From: Clostridium_I sp963725425
Lineage (GTDB): Bacteria; Bacillota; Clostridia; Clostridiales; Clostridiaceae
DNA: 64,000 bases
Direction of reading: 5' to 3'
Assembly: GCA_963725425.1 (NCBI GenBank)
Contig: CAVRYJ010000042.1
Span: 124,001-188,000, forward strand
Shown here: in pieces, positions 16,647 through 25,718 of the stretch
Layout: each line of letters opens with the position of its first letter
Numbering within the stretch: position 1 is the stretch's first letter
Notes under the pieces: generated by a model
The model's input: the letters and a program-made list of their open reading frames with translations, nothing else
What the model was told of the DNA's origin: nothing
Database searches by the model: none
Translations under genes and position numbers: made by a program

Positions 16647-18053
16647 CTCAACTTTCGCACATGATTCTTTTAGGCCTAGCCTGTGATTTCAGTATCTAAC
16701 TGCAAAAAAAATGATACTGAAAAACAATTTAAATCTACTATTGATATATTTTTTAGAAAAAATAAAATTAATTCTCTTTTAAAGCAATCAAATTTTTGCA
16801 AAGAAAAAGGATTCCCTTGTGGTTCAATATTTAAATTCATTTTCTTGCTAGTGTTTACAGGCAAAAATTTGTTCCGTACATTAGATTCTAAAAATACAGA
16901 AACTTCTTTCGCCAGAGATACTGTATACAGATTTTTAAATTCAGCACGTTTTAACTGGAGAAAATTTTTATTTTTATTATCATCTTCAATAATTAAAAAT
17001 GAAATTGAATCATTGGCTTCAAAGGATAGAGTAAATGTTTTAATTGTTGATGATTCATTCTATAGCCGAACGAGAAGTAAAGCAGTAGAACTACTAGCAA
17101 ATGTTTTTGACCACGTGCAAATGCTTACGTTAGGGTGGCCTGATGGAAATACATTTCTACCTTTAGCATTCACATTATTAAGTTCTGCAAAAAAAAATCG
17201 TATATGCCCAATAATTTCAAATAAAGACAAGCGAACTAATGGATATAAAATAAAGACCGAGGGTATAAAAAAATCTCCTGATGCAATGATTGATCTACTA
17301 AAGCAAGCGACAGCTTATGCTATTCCAGGAACTTATGTTTTATTTGATAGTTGGTTCACTTATCCAAAAACTTTAATAAGAATTTAAGAACTCAAATTTC
17401 ATACAATAGCTATGGTTAAAGCCATGCCAAATGTTTTTTATACTTATGGAAATAGAAAATTGAATCTAAAATCCTTATATGCCTTACTAAAGAAAAAACG
17501 TGGCAAAGCCAAAGTTAAGGCATCTGTAATTGTTGAAATAGTTGAAGATTCACAGGCTACGCCTATAAAGGCAAAAATAGTCTTTGTAAAAGATCGCAAT
17601 AAACCCAAAAAAGGCTAGCATTAATTTCAACAGATATTACATTAACAGATGAAGAAATCATAAGGATATATGGGAGGCGTTGGGATATTGAAGTTTTCTT
17701 TAAGATGAACAAATCTTTTTTAAATCTTGCAAAAGAATTTCAAGGACGTTCTTATGAATCAATGGTTGCACATACTACTATTGTATTTACTAGATATATT
17801 ATGTTATCTACACAAAGTCGCAACAATGAAGATTTACGTACTATAGGTGGCTTATTTTTAAATTGTTGTGATGAACTTGAAGATATACAATTTTTCGAGG
17901 CTATTAGAATTATGCTAGAGTTGCTTAAAGATGCATTACAAGAAAATCTTTCTTTGACAAAAGCACAAATTAACTCGTTTTGGGACTATTTTATATCAAC
18001 ATTACCTGCTTTCATAAAGGAAAATCTAGTGTTTTTGTCATGCGAAAGTTGAG
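16647..18053 (+). mobile_element. IS4-family insertion sequence, degenerate
   Basis: Perfect 13-bp terminal inverted repeats CTCAACTTTCGCA (16647-16659) and TGCGAAAGTTGAG (18041-18053) bound a 1.4-kb element with one broken transposase. The left side truncates a secreted-protein gene and the right side abuts the middle of an integrase gene. No matching target duplication is visible, so a deletion or rearrangement next to the element is likely. Confidence 0.88.
16683..18052 (+). pseudogene. IS4-family transposase, one nonsense and one frameshift mutation
   Basis: Three collinear pieces make one roughly 455-aa transposase. The DDE residues are in VLIVDDSFYSR (first D), VLFDSWFTYPK (second D) and RIYGRRWDIEVFFKMNK (the Y-R-E-K signature of IS4). 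The first break is an in-frame TAA at 17385-17387, since the frame continues as ELKFHTIAMVKAMPN. The second is in the A6 run at 17607-17612, where one base is missing; the protein then resumes as RLALISTDITLTDEEI. The start at 16683 is approximate. The element cannot move by itself. Confidence 0.88.
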
Positions 18054-18332
18054 TTAGTTAATAAACATAGTGATAAATTTAAGAAGATAGCTTTTCATGG
18101 TTTACGGCATTCGCATGCAAGTATATTATTCCAAGAAGGAATATCCAGTAATGTGATATCAAAAAGATTAGGACATAGTCGAACTTCTATAACAGATGAT
18201 ATTTACATTCACATCAAACCTCAGATGCAAAAGGAAGCTGCCAAAGTATTTGGCGAAGCTATCAAAAAGCAAAATGATTTTCTTAGGACAGTTTTAGGAC
18301 AGCCCATAAGAAAATCATCAAATACTAATTAA
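18051..18332 (+). pseudogene. Tyrosine integrase, C-terminal fragment next to tRNA-Cys
   Basis: About 93 codons remain. They carry the catalytic Arg region AFHGLRHSHASILFQEGIS, then SKRLGHSRTSITDDIYIHI with the His/Arg and the nucleophilic Tyr, and a typical tail. The N-terminal arm-binding and core-binding domains are missing; the fragment starts exactly at the IS4 right end. It ends 42 bp from the encoded CCA end of tRNA-Cys, the arrangement expected for an element integrated at that tRNA. The island is therefore locked in place unless another integrase acts. Confidence 0.88.
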
Positions 18333-18337
18333 TATTA

Positions 18338-18369
18338 AAACCCTTGGAACCAGCCAATTTCAAGGGTTT
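18338..18369. terminator. Terminator after the integrase fragment
   Basis: AAACCCTTG (18338-18346) pairs with CAAGGGTTT (18361-18369) and is followed by C and TTT. It ends plus-strand transcription of the integrase and can also end the minus-strand tRNA operon. Confidence 0.75.
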
Positions 18370-18374
18370 CTTTA

Positions 18375-18448
<74 letters not shown>

Positions 18449-18453
18449 ATTTT

Positions 18454-18528
18454 TGGAGCGGAAGACGAGATTCGAACTCGCGACGTTCACCTTGGCAAGG
18501 TGACGCTCTACCACTGAGCCACTCCCGC
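18454..18528 (-). tRNA. tRNA-Gly (GCC)
   Basis: The cloverleaf starts GCGGGAGTGGCTCAG and ends with CCA encoded; the anticodon loop TTGCCAA gives GCC. It is five bases upstream of tRNA-Cys in the same operon. Confidence 0.97.
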
Positions 18529-18535
18529 AAAACAT

Positions 18536-18611
<76 letters not shown>

Positions 18612-18694
18612 CTGCATCATTTGTCAAACTCTTAAATTTTTGTGACAAAATACTACTACTCAACTTTTGGCTGAGCAAACTTCATTTAAATATT

Positions 18695-18771
18695 TGGCGA
18701 CCTGGAAGGGGATCGAACCCTCGACCTCCGGCGTGACAGGCCGGCACTCTAACCAGCTGAGCTACCAGGTC
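18695..18771 (-). tRNA. tRNA-Asp (GTC)
   Basis: The acceptor stem is GACCTGG/CCAGGTC with discriminator G and encoded CCA; the anticodon loop CTGTCAC gives GTC. The 83-bp gap to tRNA-Phe holds no further gene. Confidence 0.97.
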
Positions 18772-18781
18772 AATATAATAT

Positions 18782-18857
18782 TGGTGGGCACTACAGGGCT
18801 CGAACCTGTGACCCTCTGCTTGTAAGGCAGATGCTCTCCCAGCTGAGCTAAGCGCCC
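18782..18857 (-). tRNA. tRNA-Val (TAC)
   Basis: The cloverleaf starts GGGCGCTTAGCTCAG and ends AGTGCCCACCA; the anticodon loop CTTACAA gives TAC. It is the first gene of the operon. Confidence 0.97.
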
Positions 18858-18878
18858 AATACTACTCTGAACATTTAT

Positions 18879-18907
18879 ATTTTATAATATAACTCACAAT
18901 TTGTCAA
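18879..18907 (-). promoter_or_regulatory. Sigma-A promoter of the tRNA operon
   Basis: On the minus strand TTGACA (18907-18902) is followed after 17 bases by TAAAAT (18884-18879), about 20 bp upstream of tRNA-Val. The first base of the -35 box is also the last base of the 28-bp target duplication, so the IS insertion left the promoter intact but replaced everything upstream. Confidence 0.7.
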
Positions 18908-18934
18908 TAATTTTTTATTTTTCTTCCAATAACT
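18907..18934. repeat. 28-bp target-site duplication, left copy
   Basis: The 28 bases from ATAATTTTTTATTTTTC to CCAATAACT are identical to 20578-20605, which is the original 3' end of hslO. The length matches the long duplications known for the IS1202 group. Confidence 0.92.
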
Positions 18935-20577
18935 CTGATCGAATTGTGATAATGTCTTATTATACCGAATTTGATTATGTCCCAAAAGAATGTAGTATAA
19001 TAAAACCTCATGACTAAGAAATGAGGTGGACAAAATCAGAAAGGTAGATTTAAGGATGAATGAAAATGCAAAATATAAAATAATAAAAAAATTAGTAGAT
19101 ATTAATGGCAATAAGCGAAGAGCAGCTATAGAACTTAATTGCACTGTTAGACATATTAATAGAATGATTATTGGCTATAAAGAAAAAGGAAAGAACTTTT
19201 TTATCCATGGAAACCGTGGCGTAAAACCTGCACACGCTTTACCAGATGCTACAAGACAAACTATTGTTGATTTATATCGCACAAAGTATGAAGACAGCAA
19301 TCTGATTCATTTTTCAGAGCTATTAAAAGATTTTGAAGGAATTACAGTTTCATCAAACACTGTACGTTCTATCCTTTTACAGGAATTCATCCTGTCACCA
19401 AAGGCAAATCGTGTTACTAAAAAAGCTTTACAAGCAAAACTAATAGATATGGGAAAATCTACAAAATCGAAGGAAAAAGCTAGTATTATTCAGAGCTCCA
19501 TTCTTGCTATTGAAGAAGCACATCCTAGACGCCCGAGATGTGCATACTTTGGAGAAATGCTACAGATGGATGCATCTGTTCATCTTTGGTTTGGTGAGTC
19601 CAAGAGTCAACTCCATATCGCTGTAGACGATTCTACCGGAGCTATTGTAGGCGCTTATTTTGATGCCCAAGAAACGCTAAATGGATATTATCATGTACTT
19701 GAGCAAATATTGAAAACCTACGGTATTCCATATATGTTTTACACCGATAGGCGTACAGTTTTTGAGTATAAACAGAAAAGATCCCCTTCTATCGAAGAGG
19801 ACACTTTCACTCAATTTGGCTATGCATGCAAACAACTTGGAATCGATATTAAAACCACCAGTATTCCACAAGCTAAGGGACGAGTGGAACGAATGTTCCA
19901 AACACTGCAATCAAGACTCCCAATTGAATTGCGCTTAGCCGGAGTAGGCACACTTGAGCAAGCAAATGAATTTTTAAACTCCTACATAAAAAAATTCAAT
20001 GCTCAGTTTGCGCTACCATTAGATAATATCAAATCTGTATTTGAAACACAACCTAGTATTGAAAAAATCAATTTAACTCTTGGTGTACTTGCTGGTAGGA
20101 AAGTAGACAATGGGAGTTGTGTAAAATACAATAAAGGATATTATCTTCCTGTGGATGCTAAGGCTCACCCTGTGTATTATCATAAAGGTACCTGCGGTAT
20201 AGTAATAAAGGCGTTTAACAATGAGCTATATTTTTGTGTAAATGAAAAAGTTTATGCTCTTGAATTGCTTCCAGAGCATGTTCCCTCATCAAGGAACTTT
20301 GACCTTGCGGTGATCCCTAAGACTCCTAAAAAACGCTACATACCACCGATGAATCACCCATGGAGGAAAGCATCATTTGAAGGGTACTGTAACAAACAGG
20401 CTCATCGCCAAAAGGAAGCATAGCATAAAAAAACTAAAAAAATCTTTTTACTTAAAAAAATTAAGTTGTAAGATGTGTTTGCTATACCCAAAAATAAGGT
20501 TAAAAGCGTAACAAAGCACCAGCTATTGCTGGTGCTAATAATTAAAACTTTTTGGGACATTTTCAAATTCAGTTGAC
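18935..20577 (+). mobile_element. IS1202-like (ISNCY) insertion sequence
   Basis: A 1.64-kb element lies between the two 28-bp duplications. The left end (starting CTGATCGAATTGTGATAATG) and the reversed right end (GTCAACTGAATTTGAAAATG) are imperfect inverted repeats. Inside are one intact transposase and a small AGCACCAGC..GCTGGTGCT hairpin (20515-20536) after it. It sits between hslO and the tRNA promoter. Confidence 0.88.
19056..20423 (+). CDS. IS1202-like DDE transposase
   Basis: This protein of about 455 aa has an N-terminal helix-turn-helix (IIKKLVDINGNKRRAAIELN, then RHINRMI), then a DDE core with QMDASVHLWFG, FYTDRRTVFEY and AKGRVERMFQTLQ, and a C-terminal beta segment (GSCVKYNKGYYLPVDAKAHP). 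This is the layout of ISNCY/IS1202-group transposases. The ATG at 19056 matches the usual MNEN.KY start; a GTG ten codons earlier is possible. The reading frame is intact, so the element may still be active. Confidence 0.9.
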   Translation: MNENAKYKIIKKLVDINGNKRRAAIELNCTVRHINRMIIGYKEKGKNFFIHGNRGVKPAHALPDATRQTIVDLYRTKYEDSNLIHFSELLKDFEGITVSSNTVRSILLQEFILSPKANRVTKKALQAKLIDMGKSTKSKEKASIIQSSILAIEEAHPRRPRCAYFGEMLQMDASVHLWFGESKSQLHIAVDDSTGAIVGAYFDAQETLNGYYHVLEQILKTYGIPYMFYTDRRTVFEYKQKRSPSIEEDTFTQFGYACKQLGIDIKTTSIPQAKGRVERMFQTLQSRLPIELRLAGVGTLEQANEFLNSYIKKFNAQFALPLDNIKSVFETQPSIEKINLTLGVLAGRKVDNGSCVKYNKGYYLPVDAKAHPVYYHKGTCGIVIKAFNNELYFCVNEKVYALELLPEHVPSSRNFDLAVIPKTPKKRYIPPMNHPWRKASFEGYCNKQAHRQKEA

Positions 20578-20605
20578 ATAATTTTTTATTTTTCTTCCAA
20601 TAACT
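20578..20605. repeat. 28-bp target-site duplication, right copy (original hslO end)
   Basis: This is identical to 18907-18934. It includes the hslO stop and last codons, so the insertion did not damage the protein. Confidence 0.92.
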
Positions 20606-21464
20606 TTCCAATATCCTCATGACTAAATTCATACACTTCATTGCAGAAATTACACTTTAATTCCTCTGTTTTTCCTTCATTATATATTTCTAATAAATCT
20701 TTCTTACCAATACTTAATAAAACTCTTTCTACTTTTTCTCTTGTACAATCGCACTTATATTCTGGTTTCATTTCATCTAATATTTTTAAATCCATATCCT
20801 CAAATATAAATTTTAATATTTCTTCTATACTCATACCATCACTTATTAGCTTTGTTATAGATGGTATTTCCTCAAGCCTATAAGTTACTAAATCTGCTGT
20901 AAGTTCATTGTGTCCTGGTAACATTTGAATTATAAATCCACCTGCTGCCTTAATGCTTAAATCCCTTTCCACAAGAACGCCTACACCAACTGCAGAAGGC
21001 AACTGTTCTGACGCTGTAAAATAATAAGCAAAATCATCTCCAATTTCTCCTGTGGCAATTGGTACTTGGCCAATATATGGTTCTTTAAGTCCCATGTCTC
21101 TTATTACGGTAAGGCTGCCATCCTTTCCAACTATACCTGATACATCTAATTTTCCCTTACTATTTTCAGGTAAGTCTGCATTAGGATTACCTATATAGCC
21201 TTTTACACTTGCGTCACTATGTGCTGTAACCACAACTCCTTTAGCAATTCCGCCTCCATTGATTTTTAGTGTAAGGGAATCACTTTCATTTTTAAGCATT
21301 GCCCCCATAAGTGTTCCTGCTGTAAGCATTCTCCCAAGAGCAGCAGATGCCGTAGCCGCGCATTTATGCCTTTGAGTACCCTCATTAACAAGTTCTGTTG
21401 TAATTGCTGCTATTATTCTGACTTCGTTATTCTTTGCAGTTGCTATAACTAATTTATCTTCCAT
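20586..21464 (-). CDS. hslO: Hsp33 redox-regulated chaperone
   Basis: This 292-aa Hsp33 holdase is activated by oxidation in the cytosol. The N-terminal domain begins MEDKLVIATAKNNEVRIIAA; the C-terminal redox switch has the zinc cysteines YKCDCTREK and LKCNFCNEVY, in the CxC..CxxC spacing. I chose the ATG at 21464, after AAGGGACGG, over a frame start 30 bases upstream that overlaps the neighbouring gene. The methyltransferase gene ends 19 bp upstream, which suggests co-transcription. The stop lies inside the 28-bp duplication of the adjacent IS. Confidence 0.95.
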   Translation of the reverse strand: MEDKLVIATAKNNEVRIIAAITTELVNEGTQRHKCAATASAALGRMLTAGTLMGAMLKNESDSLTLKINGGGIAKGVVVTAHSDASVKGYIGNPNADLPENSKGKLDVSGIVGKDGSLTVIRDMGLKEPYIGQVPIATGEIGDDFAYYFTASEQLPSAVGVGVLVERDLSIKAAGGFIIQMLPGHNELTADLVTYRLEEIPSITKLISDGMSIEEILKFIFEDMDLKILDEMKPEYKCDCTREKVERVLLSIGKKDLLEIYNEGKTEELKCNFCNEVYEFSHEDIGKLLEEK

Positions 21465-21483
21465 AGTTTTACCGTCCCTTAAT

Positions 21484-22218
21484 TTACTTAACAATATATA
21501 CTATTCTTTCAGTATCTTCTTCTATCTTTGAATCACAATAGTTATTTAACTTCTTAAGTATTGAATAGCCACATTTAGCAAGTAAGTTTTCTATTTGTAT
21601 CTCAGTATAAGCCCTCTCACTATGTTCTTCGTCGAATCTGTCATACCCTTCACTAGCCTTAACAAAAAAGGTAAGGAACATGTCCACTACTTGGTCTTCG
21701 AAATTATTTTCCCATATATACACAACATCACCTTCATCATATGTAAACACGTTATTTCCTAACACATGACTTAATTTATAATATGAATTTATGTCAAAGA
21801 TGAAAATCCCATCTTCTTTTAAGTGTTTCTTTACACCCATTAAATATTTTTCGATTTTCTGTTCTTCAAGTATGTAATTTGTTGAATCCAAACAGCAGGT
21901 TATAAGATCAAATTTTCTATTCAACTCTAGATTGCAAATATCCTGACTCACAAGTTTCCCTTTAATCTTTGCACCTCTAAGTTTCTTATCCGCCTCCATG
22001 AGCATATCCTCAGATAAATCTACTCCCCAAGTATGTTTGAATGAAGTAGCTATTTCTTTTGTAATATTCCCTGTCCCACAAGCTAGATCTAAATATTCCT
22101 CGAAATTTATGTTATTATCCCTACAAATGCCCAAAATTACCTGACCCCATGCCTTGTAATCCACATCACCTTGAATAAGTTCGTCATAAATATGAGCAAA
22201 GTCTTTATAGCAATTCAT
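21484..22218 (-). CDS. SAM-dependent class I methyltransferase
   Basis: This 244-aa protein has SAM-binding motif I YLDLACGTGNITKEIA (about 42-57), an acidic loop GVDLSEDML (about 66-74) and motif DLITCCLDSTNYI (about 105-117). The beta-strand order is that of small-molecule or cofactor methyltransferases. The substrate is unknown; the start MNCYKDFAHIYDELIQGDVDY is a common motif in this group. It lies directly upstream of hslO on the same strand. Confidence 0.85.
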   Translation of the reverse strand: MNCYKDFAHIYDELIQGDVDYKAWGQVILGICRDNNINFEEYLDLACGTGNITKEIATSFKHTWGVDLSEDMLMEADKKLRGAKIKGKLVSQDICNLELNRKFDLITCCLDSTNYILEEQKIEKYLMGVKKHLKEDGIFIFDINSYYKLSHVLGNNVFTYDEGDVVYIWENNFEDQVVDMFLTFFVKASEGYDRFDEEHSERAYTEIQIENLLAKCGYSILKKLNNYCDSKIEEDTERIVYIVK

Positions 22219-22370
22219 ATATTCACCATCCTCTCCTGCATCCCGCTGTAACTATTATGCATTGTTAGCAGTTTAGGAATCTTCAAGTTTATTTTCTCTG
22301 ACATGCCTTAAAAAGCACACATAAAATATTATATAACTTTTTCATATAAGTCAATATATATTTGATATCA

Positions 22371-22625
22371 CTATTCGCCTTTTTCCTGTATTTCAACATT
22401 TTTGGGAATGTCGAGCTCTTTTTTTCTTCTTGTCATTATTCCACCTATTCTTCCTGTTTCCTCTGCTGTAAGTGCACCCCATCCCAGTTTATCAATCTTT
22501 TCACTAAGTCCTAATTCATCAGCTATTTCATACTTTATTTTTTCTCTTACCTTTTCTAGTGGAGTTAATTCTCTATTGGATTTAAGCTTTGCTTTAATTA
22601 CTTTTTTTAGTGGTGTTTTTCCCAT
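22371..22625 (-). CDS. Alpha/beta-type small acid-soluble spore protein
   Basis: This 84-aa SASP coats spore DNA and protects it from UV and heat. The family signature is visible as KIKYEIADELGLSEKIDKLG and EETGRIGGIMTRRKKEL. The N-terminus (MGKTPLKKVIKAKLKSNREL) is longer and more basic than in the main SASPs, as in the minor clostridial types. The ATG at 22625 follows GGGGGGAA; an upstream TTG frame start lies in that ribosome site. Expression should be forespore-specific (sigma-G), but I did not find a clear promoter. Confidence 0.88.
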   Translation of the reverse strand: MGKTPLKKVIKAKLKSNRELTPLEKVREKIKYEIADELGLSEKIDKLGWGALTAEETGRIGGIMTRRKKELDIPKNVEIQEKGE

Positions 22626-22762
22626 TCTTATTCCCCCCAAATAACAATATTATATTTTTATTGTTTACATAAAGTAAACTATATATACAATCATTTATTA
22701 TTTAGGAGATATTTGAAATTAATTTTTAGTATCACCGTTCCAAAAGTATTATTTTGCACAAA

Positions 22763-22788
22763 AAAATGAGTGTATAAACACCCATTTT
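22763..22788 (-). terminator. Terminator of the opp operon
   Basis: AAAATGAGTGT (22763-22773) pairs with ACACCCATTTT (22778-22788) with one G-T pair, and on the minus strand a T run follows. The stem overlaps the oppF stop. Confidence 0.8.
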
Positions 22789-23755
22789 AGAAAAGATAGC
22801 AACTAACGAAATGATCTTTTTCTACCTCTTTAAATTCTGGTTTTTCTTCAAAACAAACTGGCATTGCATATCTACACCTTGCCGCAAATCTACAGCCGGG
22901 TTTTGGATTGATAGGACTTGGCACTTCACCTTCTAGTTTAATTCTCTCTCTTGTCTTCTCAACCTCTGGATCAGGCACTGGGATAGCAGATAACAGTGCT
23001 TGAGTATATGGATGAAGGGGTTTTGCATATAAATCATGACTACTTGCAAATTCCATCATGTTACCTAAATACATAACGCCTACTCTATCTGATATATGCT
23101 TAACCATTGAAAGGTCATGAGCTATAAACAAATATGTAAGACCCATTTCCTTTTGCAATTTTATTAACAAATTTACTATCTGTGCCTGTATGGAAACATC
23201 AAGAGCAGAAATTGGTTCATCACACACTATGAACTCTGGTTCTATAGCTAGAGCTCTTGCTATACCGATTCTCTGTCTTTGCCCTCCTGAAAACTCATGA
23301 GGGAACCTTGAAGCATGTTCTCTATTTAATCCAACATGGTCAAGCATTTCATATATTTTTTTAGTTCTTTCTTCACCTTTATATATACCATGAATATCAA
23401 TACCCTCAGCAATTATATCGCCAACTGTCATTCTTGGATTTAATGAAGCATAAGGATCTTGGAATATTATTTGTGCCCTTTTAGTAAAATCTTTTTTAGC
23501 TCTACCCTTTAAACTGTGTATGTCTGTGCCTTCATAATATACGTGACCCTCTGTAGCTTCATATAATCCCAGTACTGTTCTTCCACAAGTTGTCTTACCA
23601 CATCCAGACTCACCAACAAGTCCTAAAGTCTCGCCCTTTCTAATTACAAAGCTTACATCATCTACAGCTTTAAGTGTACTTCCAGCTCCAACGTTAAAAT
23701 ATTTTTTTAAATTTTTAACTTCAATTAAAACATCTTTTGAATCATCTTCGGACAT
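22787..23755 (-). CDS. oppF: Oligopeptide ABC transporter ATPase OppF
   Basis: This 322-aa ATP-binding subunit shows Walker A GESGCGKTT at about 47-55, signature FSGGQRQRIGIARALA, Walker B EFIVCDEPISALD and H-loop LFIAHDLSM. The C-terminal oligopeptide-transporter tail carries PINPKPGCRFAARCRYAMPVC, the Cys cluster that in this family can hold an iron-sulphur centre. The gene overlaps oppD by one base (TAATG). It is the last gene of oppABCDF; together they import peptides. Confidence 0.93.
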   Translation of the reverse strand: MSEDDSKDVLIEVKNLKKYFNVGAGSTLKAVDDVSFVIRKGETLGLVGESGCGKTTCGRTVLGLYEATEGHVYYEGTDIHSLKGRAKKDFTKRAQIIFQDPYASLNPRMTVGDIIAEGIDIHGIYKGEERTKKIYEMLDHVGLNREHASRFPHEFSGGQRQRIGIARALAIEPEFIVCDEPISALDVSIQAQIVNLLIKLQKEMGLTYLFIAHDLSMVKHISDRVGVMYLGNMMEFASSHDLYAKPLHPYTQALLSAIPVPDPEVEKTRERIKLEGEVPSPINPKPGCRFAARCRYAMPVCFEEKPEFKEVEKDHFVSCYLF

Positions 23756-24774
23756 TACTCTTCACCTCCTACATTTAATGGTGACTTTACTTTAGGTGCC
23801 ATAGGATGTTGAAGCCAGCATGAAACTGAATGAGTCTCAGATAATTTAGTTTCATCAGGCATACTTTCCGTGCAAATTGGCATTGCATACTCACATCTTG
23901 CAGCAAATGGACATCCCACTGGTGGTTTTAAAAGATCCGGAGGTGTTCCATCCAATGAATACAATACATCTTTATTTATTGCATCAAGTCTAGGAACTGA
24001 TAGTAAAAGTCCCCAAGTATAAGGATGCTGAGGATTTTTAAAAATCTCGTCTGTATTTCCTCTTTCGATAATTAATCCTGAATACATTACTTGAACTCTA
24101 TGTGCAACACTAGCTACAATTCCAAGATCATGAGTAATTAACACTATAGCTGTTCGAAACTTATCTTGTAAATCCTTCATAAGATCCATAATTTGTGCTT
24201 GTATAGTTACATCTAACGCAGTAGTAGGTTCATCAGCAATTAAAATTTTTGGGTCACATGCAAGAGCTATTGCTATCATTGCCCTTTGCCTCATACCACC
24301 TGAAAATTGATGTGGATACTGATTGGCTCTTTGGTCTGCATTTGGTATATTAACAGTTTCTAGCATCTTCACTGCTTCTGCAAAAGCATCCTTCGAATTT
24401 AATCCCCTATGAATCATAATACTTTCAGCTATTTGTTTTCCTATTTTCATAGTAGGGTTTAAAGATGTCATAGGATCTTGGAAAATCATGCTTATGTCTC
24501 CACCTCTAAGCTTCCTAAGTTCCTTATCATTCATTGCAAGTATGTTTTTCCCATCAAACGTAATTTCTGAACATTCCTTAATCTCTCCAGGTGGAGTCTG
24601 TATTAATCTCATCAATGATTTTGCTGTAACAGATTTCCCACATCCTGATTCTCCAACTATAGCAAGTGTTTCGCTTTCATTTAAATCAAAACTTACTCCC
24701 CTAACTGATTGAACTTCCCCAGCATAAGTATGGTAAGACACTTTTAAATTTTTAACATCCAATATTTTTCCCAT
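23755..24774 (-). CDS. oppD: Oligopeptide ABC transporter ATPase OppD
   Basis: This 339-aa ATPase has Walker A GESGCGKS (about 38-45), signature FSGGMRQRAMIAIALACDP, Walker B ILIADEPTTALD, and a tail with PPVGCPFAARCEYAMPIC, the OppD/DppD Cys pattern. It pairs with OppF under the OppB-OppC membrane dimer. The gap to oppC is 12 bp and the stop overlaps the oppF start. Confidence 0.93.
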   Translation of the reverse strand: MGKILDVKNLKVSYHTYAGEVQSVRGVSFDLNESETLAIVGESGCGKSVTAKSLMRLIQTPPGEIKECSEITFDGKNILAMNDKELRKLRGGDISMIFQDPMTSLNPTMKIGKQIAESIMIHRGLNSKDAFAEAVKMLETVNIPNADQRANQYPHQFSGGMRQRAMIAIALACDPKILIADEPTTALDVTIQAQIMDLMKDLQDKFRTAIVLITHDLGIVASVAHRVQVMYSGLIIERGNTDEIFKNPQHPYTWGLLLSVPRLDAINKDVLYSLDGTPPDLLKPPVGCPFAARCEYAMPICTESMPDETKLSETHSVSCWLQHPMAPKVKSPLNVGGEE

Positions 24775-24786
24775 TGTTTTACCCCC

Positions 24787-25707
24787 TTACTGTCTCTGTC
24801 TTGGATCTAGTGCTTCTGACAAACCATCACCAAGTAGATTAAATGTCAACATTATCAAACATATTATTAACGAAGGCCAAAACAACTCAAAAGGATAAAA
24901 CATAAGGTTAGTTTGACCACTGGAACATAGTGCCCCTAGACTTGTGCTTGGAGGTTGAACCCCGAGTCCAATATAACTTAAAAAGGCTTCTGCGAAAATA
25001 TAGTTTGGTACTGCAAAGGTAACATCAACAATCATAACCCCTATTACATTAGGCAATAAATGCTTCATTATTATTCTTGTTGAACTTGCTCCTAGTGCAT
25101 GAGACGCCAAAACATATTCCTGCTCTTTAACTGTCAAAATCTGTCCTCTTACAAGTCTAGCCATCCCTACCCAACCAGTTAAAGCCATAGCTATAATTAA
25201 TGGTATTATACCACTACTATTTAATACAATTATTACCATCAAAACTAAAATCAAATATGGTATACTATTTAATATTTCAATAATTCTCATCATTATATCA
25301 TCAACAACGCCACCGAAATATCCAGATATTCCTCCATATACTGCACCTATAACAAGCTCAATAATGGCACCAACTACACCTATTATCATAGATGATCTAG
25401 TACCAATCCAAACTCTTACCCACAAATCTCTACCAAGTTCATCAGTTCCAAACCAATGAGTGGCATTTGCGCTTGTATTCTGGATTGTATTGTCTACCCC
25501 ATTAGTTCCAAATGGTCTTAACATAGGTCCAACTACGGCTAGAATAGCGATTACAACTAATAAAACTAATGAAACGATTGCAACCTTATTATTTTTCAGT
25601 CTTCTCCATGCATCTTGCCAATAGGTAATGTTCTTTCTAACTATTTCGTCGGAGTTGTTATTTTCACATCCAATAATTTTAAATTTTTCCTTTGAAATCT
25701 CTGACAT
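24787..25707 (-). CDS. oppC: Oligopeptide ABC transporter permease OppC
   Basis: This 306-aa permease has an N-terminal cytoplasmic stretch, a first membrane helix (KVAIVSLVLLVVIAILAVVG), the DELGRDLWVRVWIGTRSSM motif of OppC proteins, then five more helices and the EAA loop (ALTGWVGMARLVRGQILTVK). It ends DGLSEALDPRQRQ, the typical DppC/OppC C-terminus. It lies 11 bp from oppB. Confidence 0.93.
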   Translation of the reverse strand: MSEISKEKFKIIGCENNNSDEIVRKNITYWQDAWRRLKNNKVAIVSLVLLVVIAILAVVGPMLRPFGTNGVDNTIQNTSANATHWFGTDELGRDLWVRVWIGTRSSMIIGVVGAIIELVIGAVYGGISGYFGGVVDDIMMRIIEILNSIPYLILVLMVIIVLNSSGIIPLIIAMALTGWVGMARLVRGQILTVKEQEYVLASHALGASSTRIIMKHLLPNVIGVMIVDVTFAVPNYIFAEAFLSYIGLGVQPPSTSLGALCSSGQTNLMFYPFELFWPSLIICLIMLTFNLLGDGLSEALDPRQRQ

Positions 25708-25718
25708 TTTTTCTCCTC

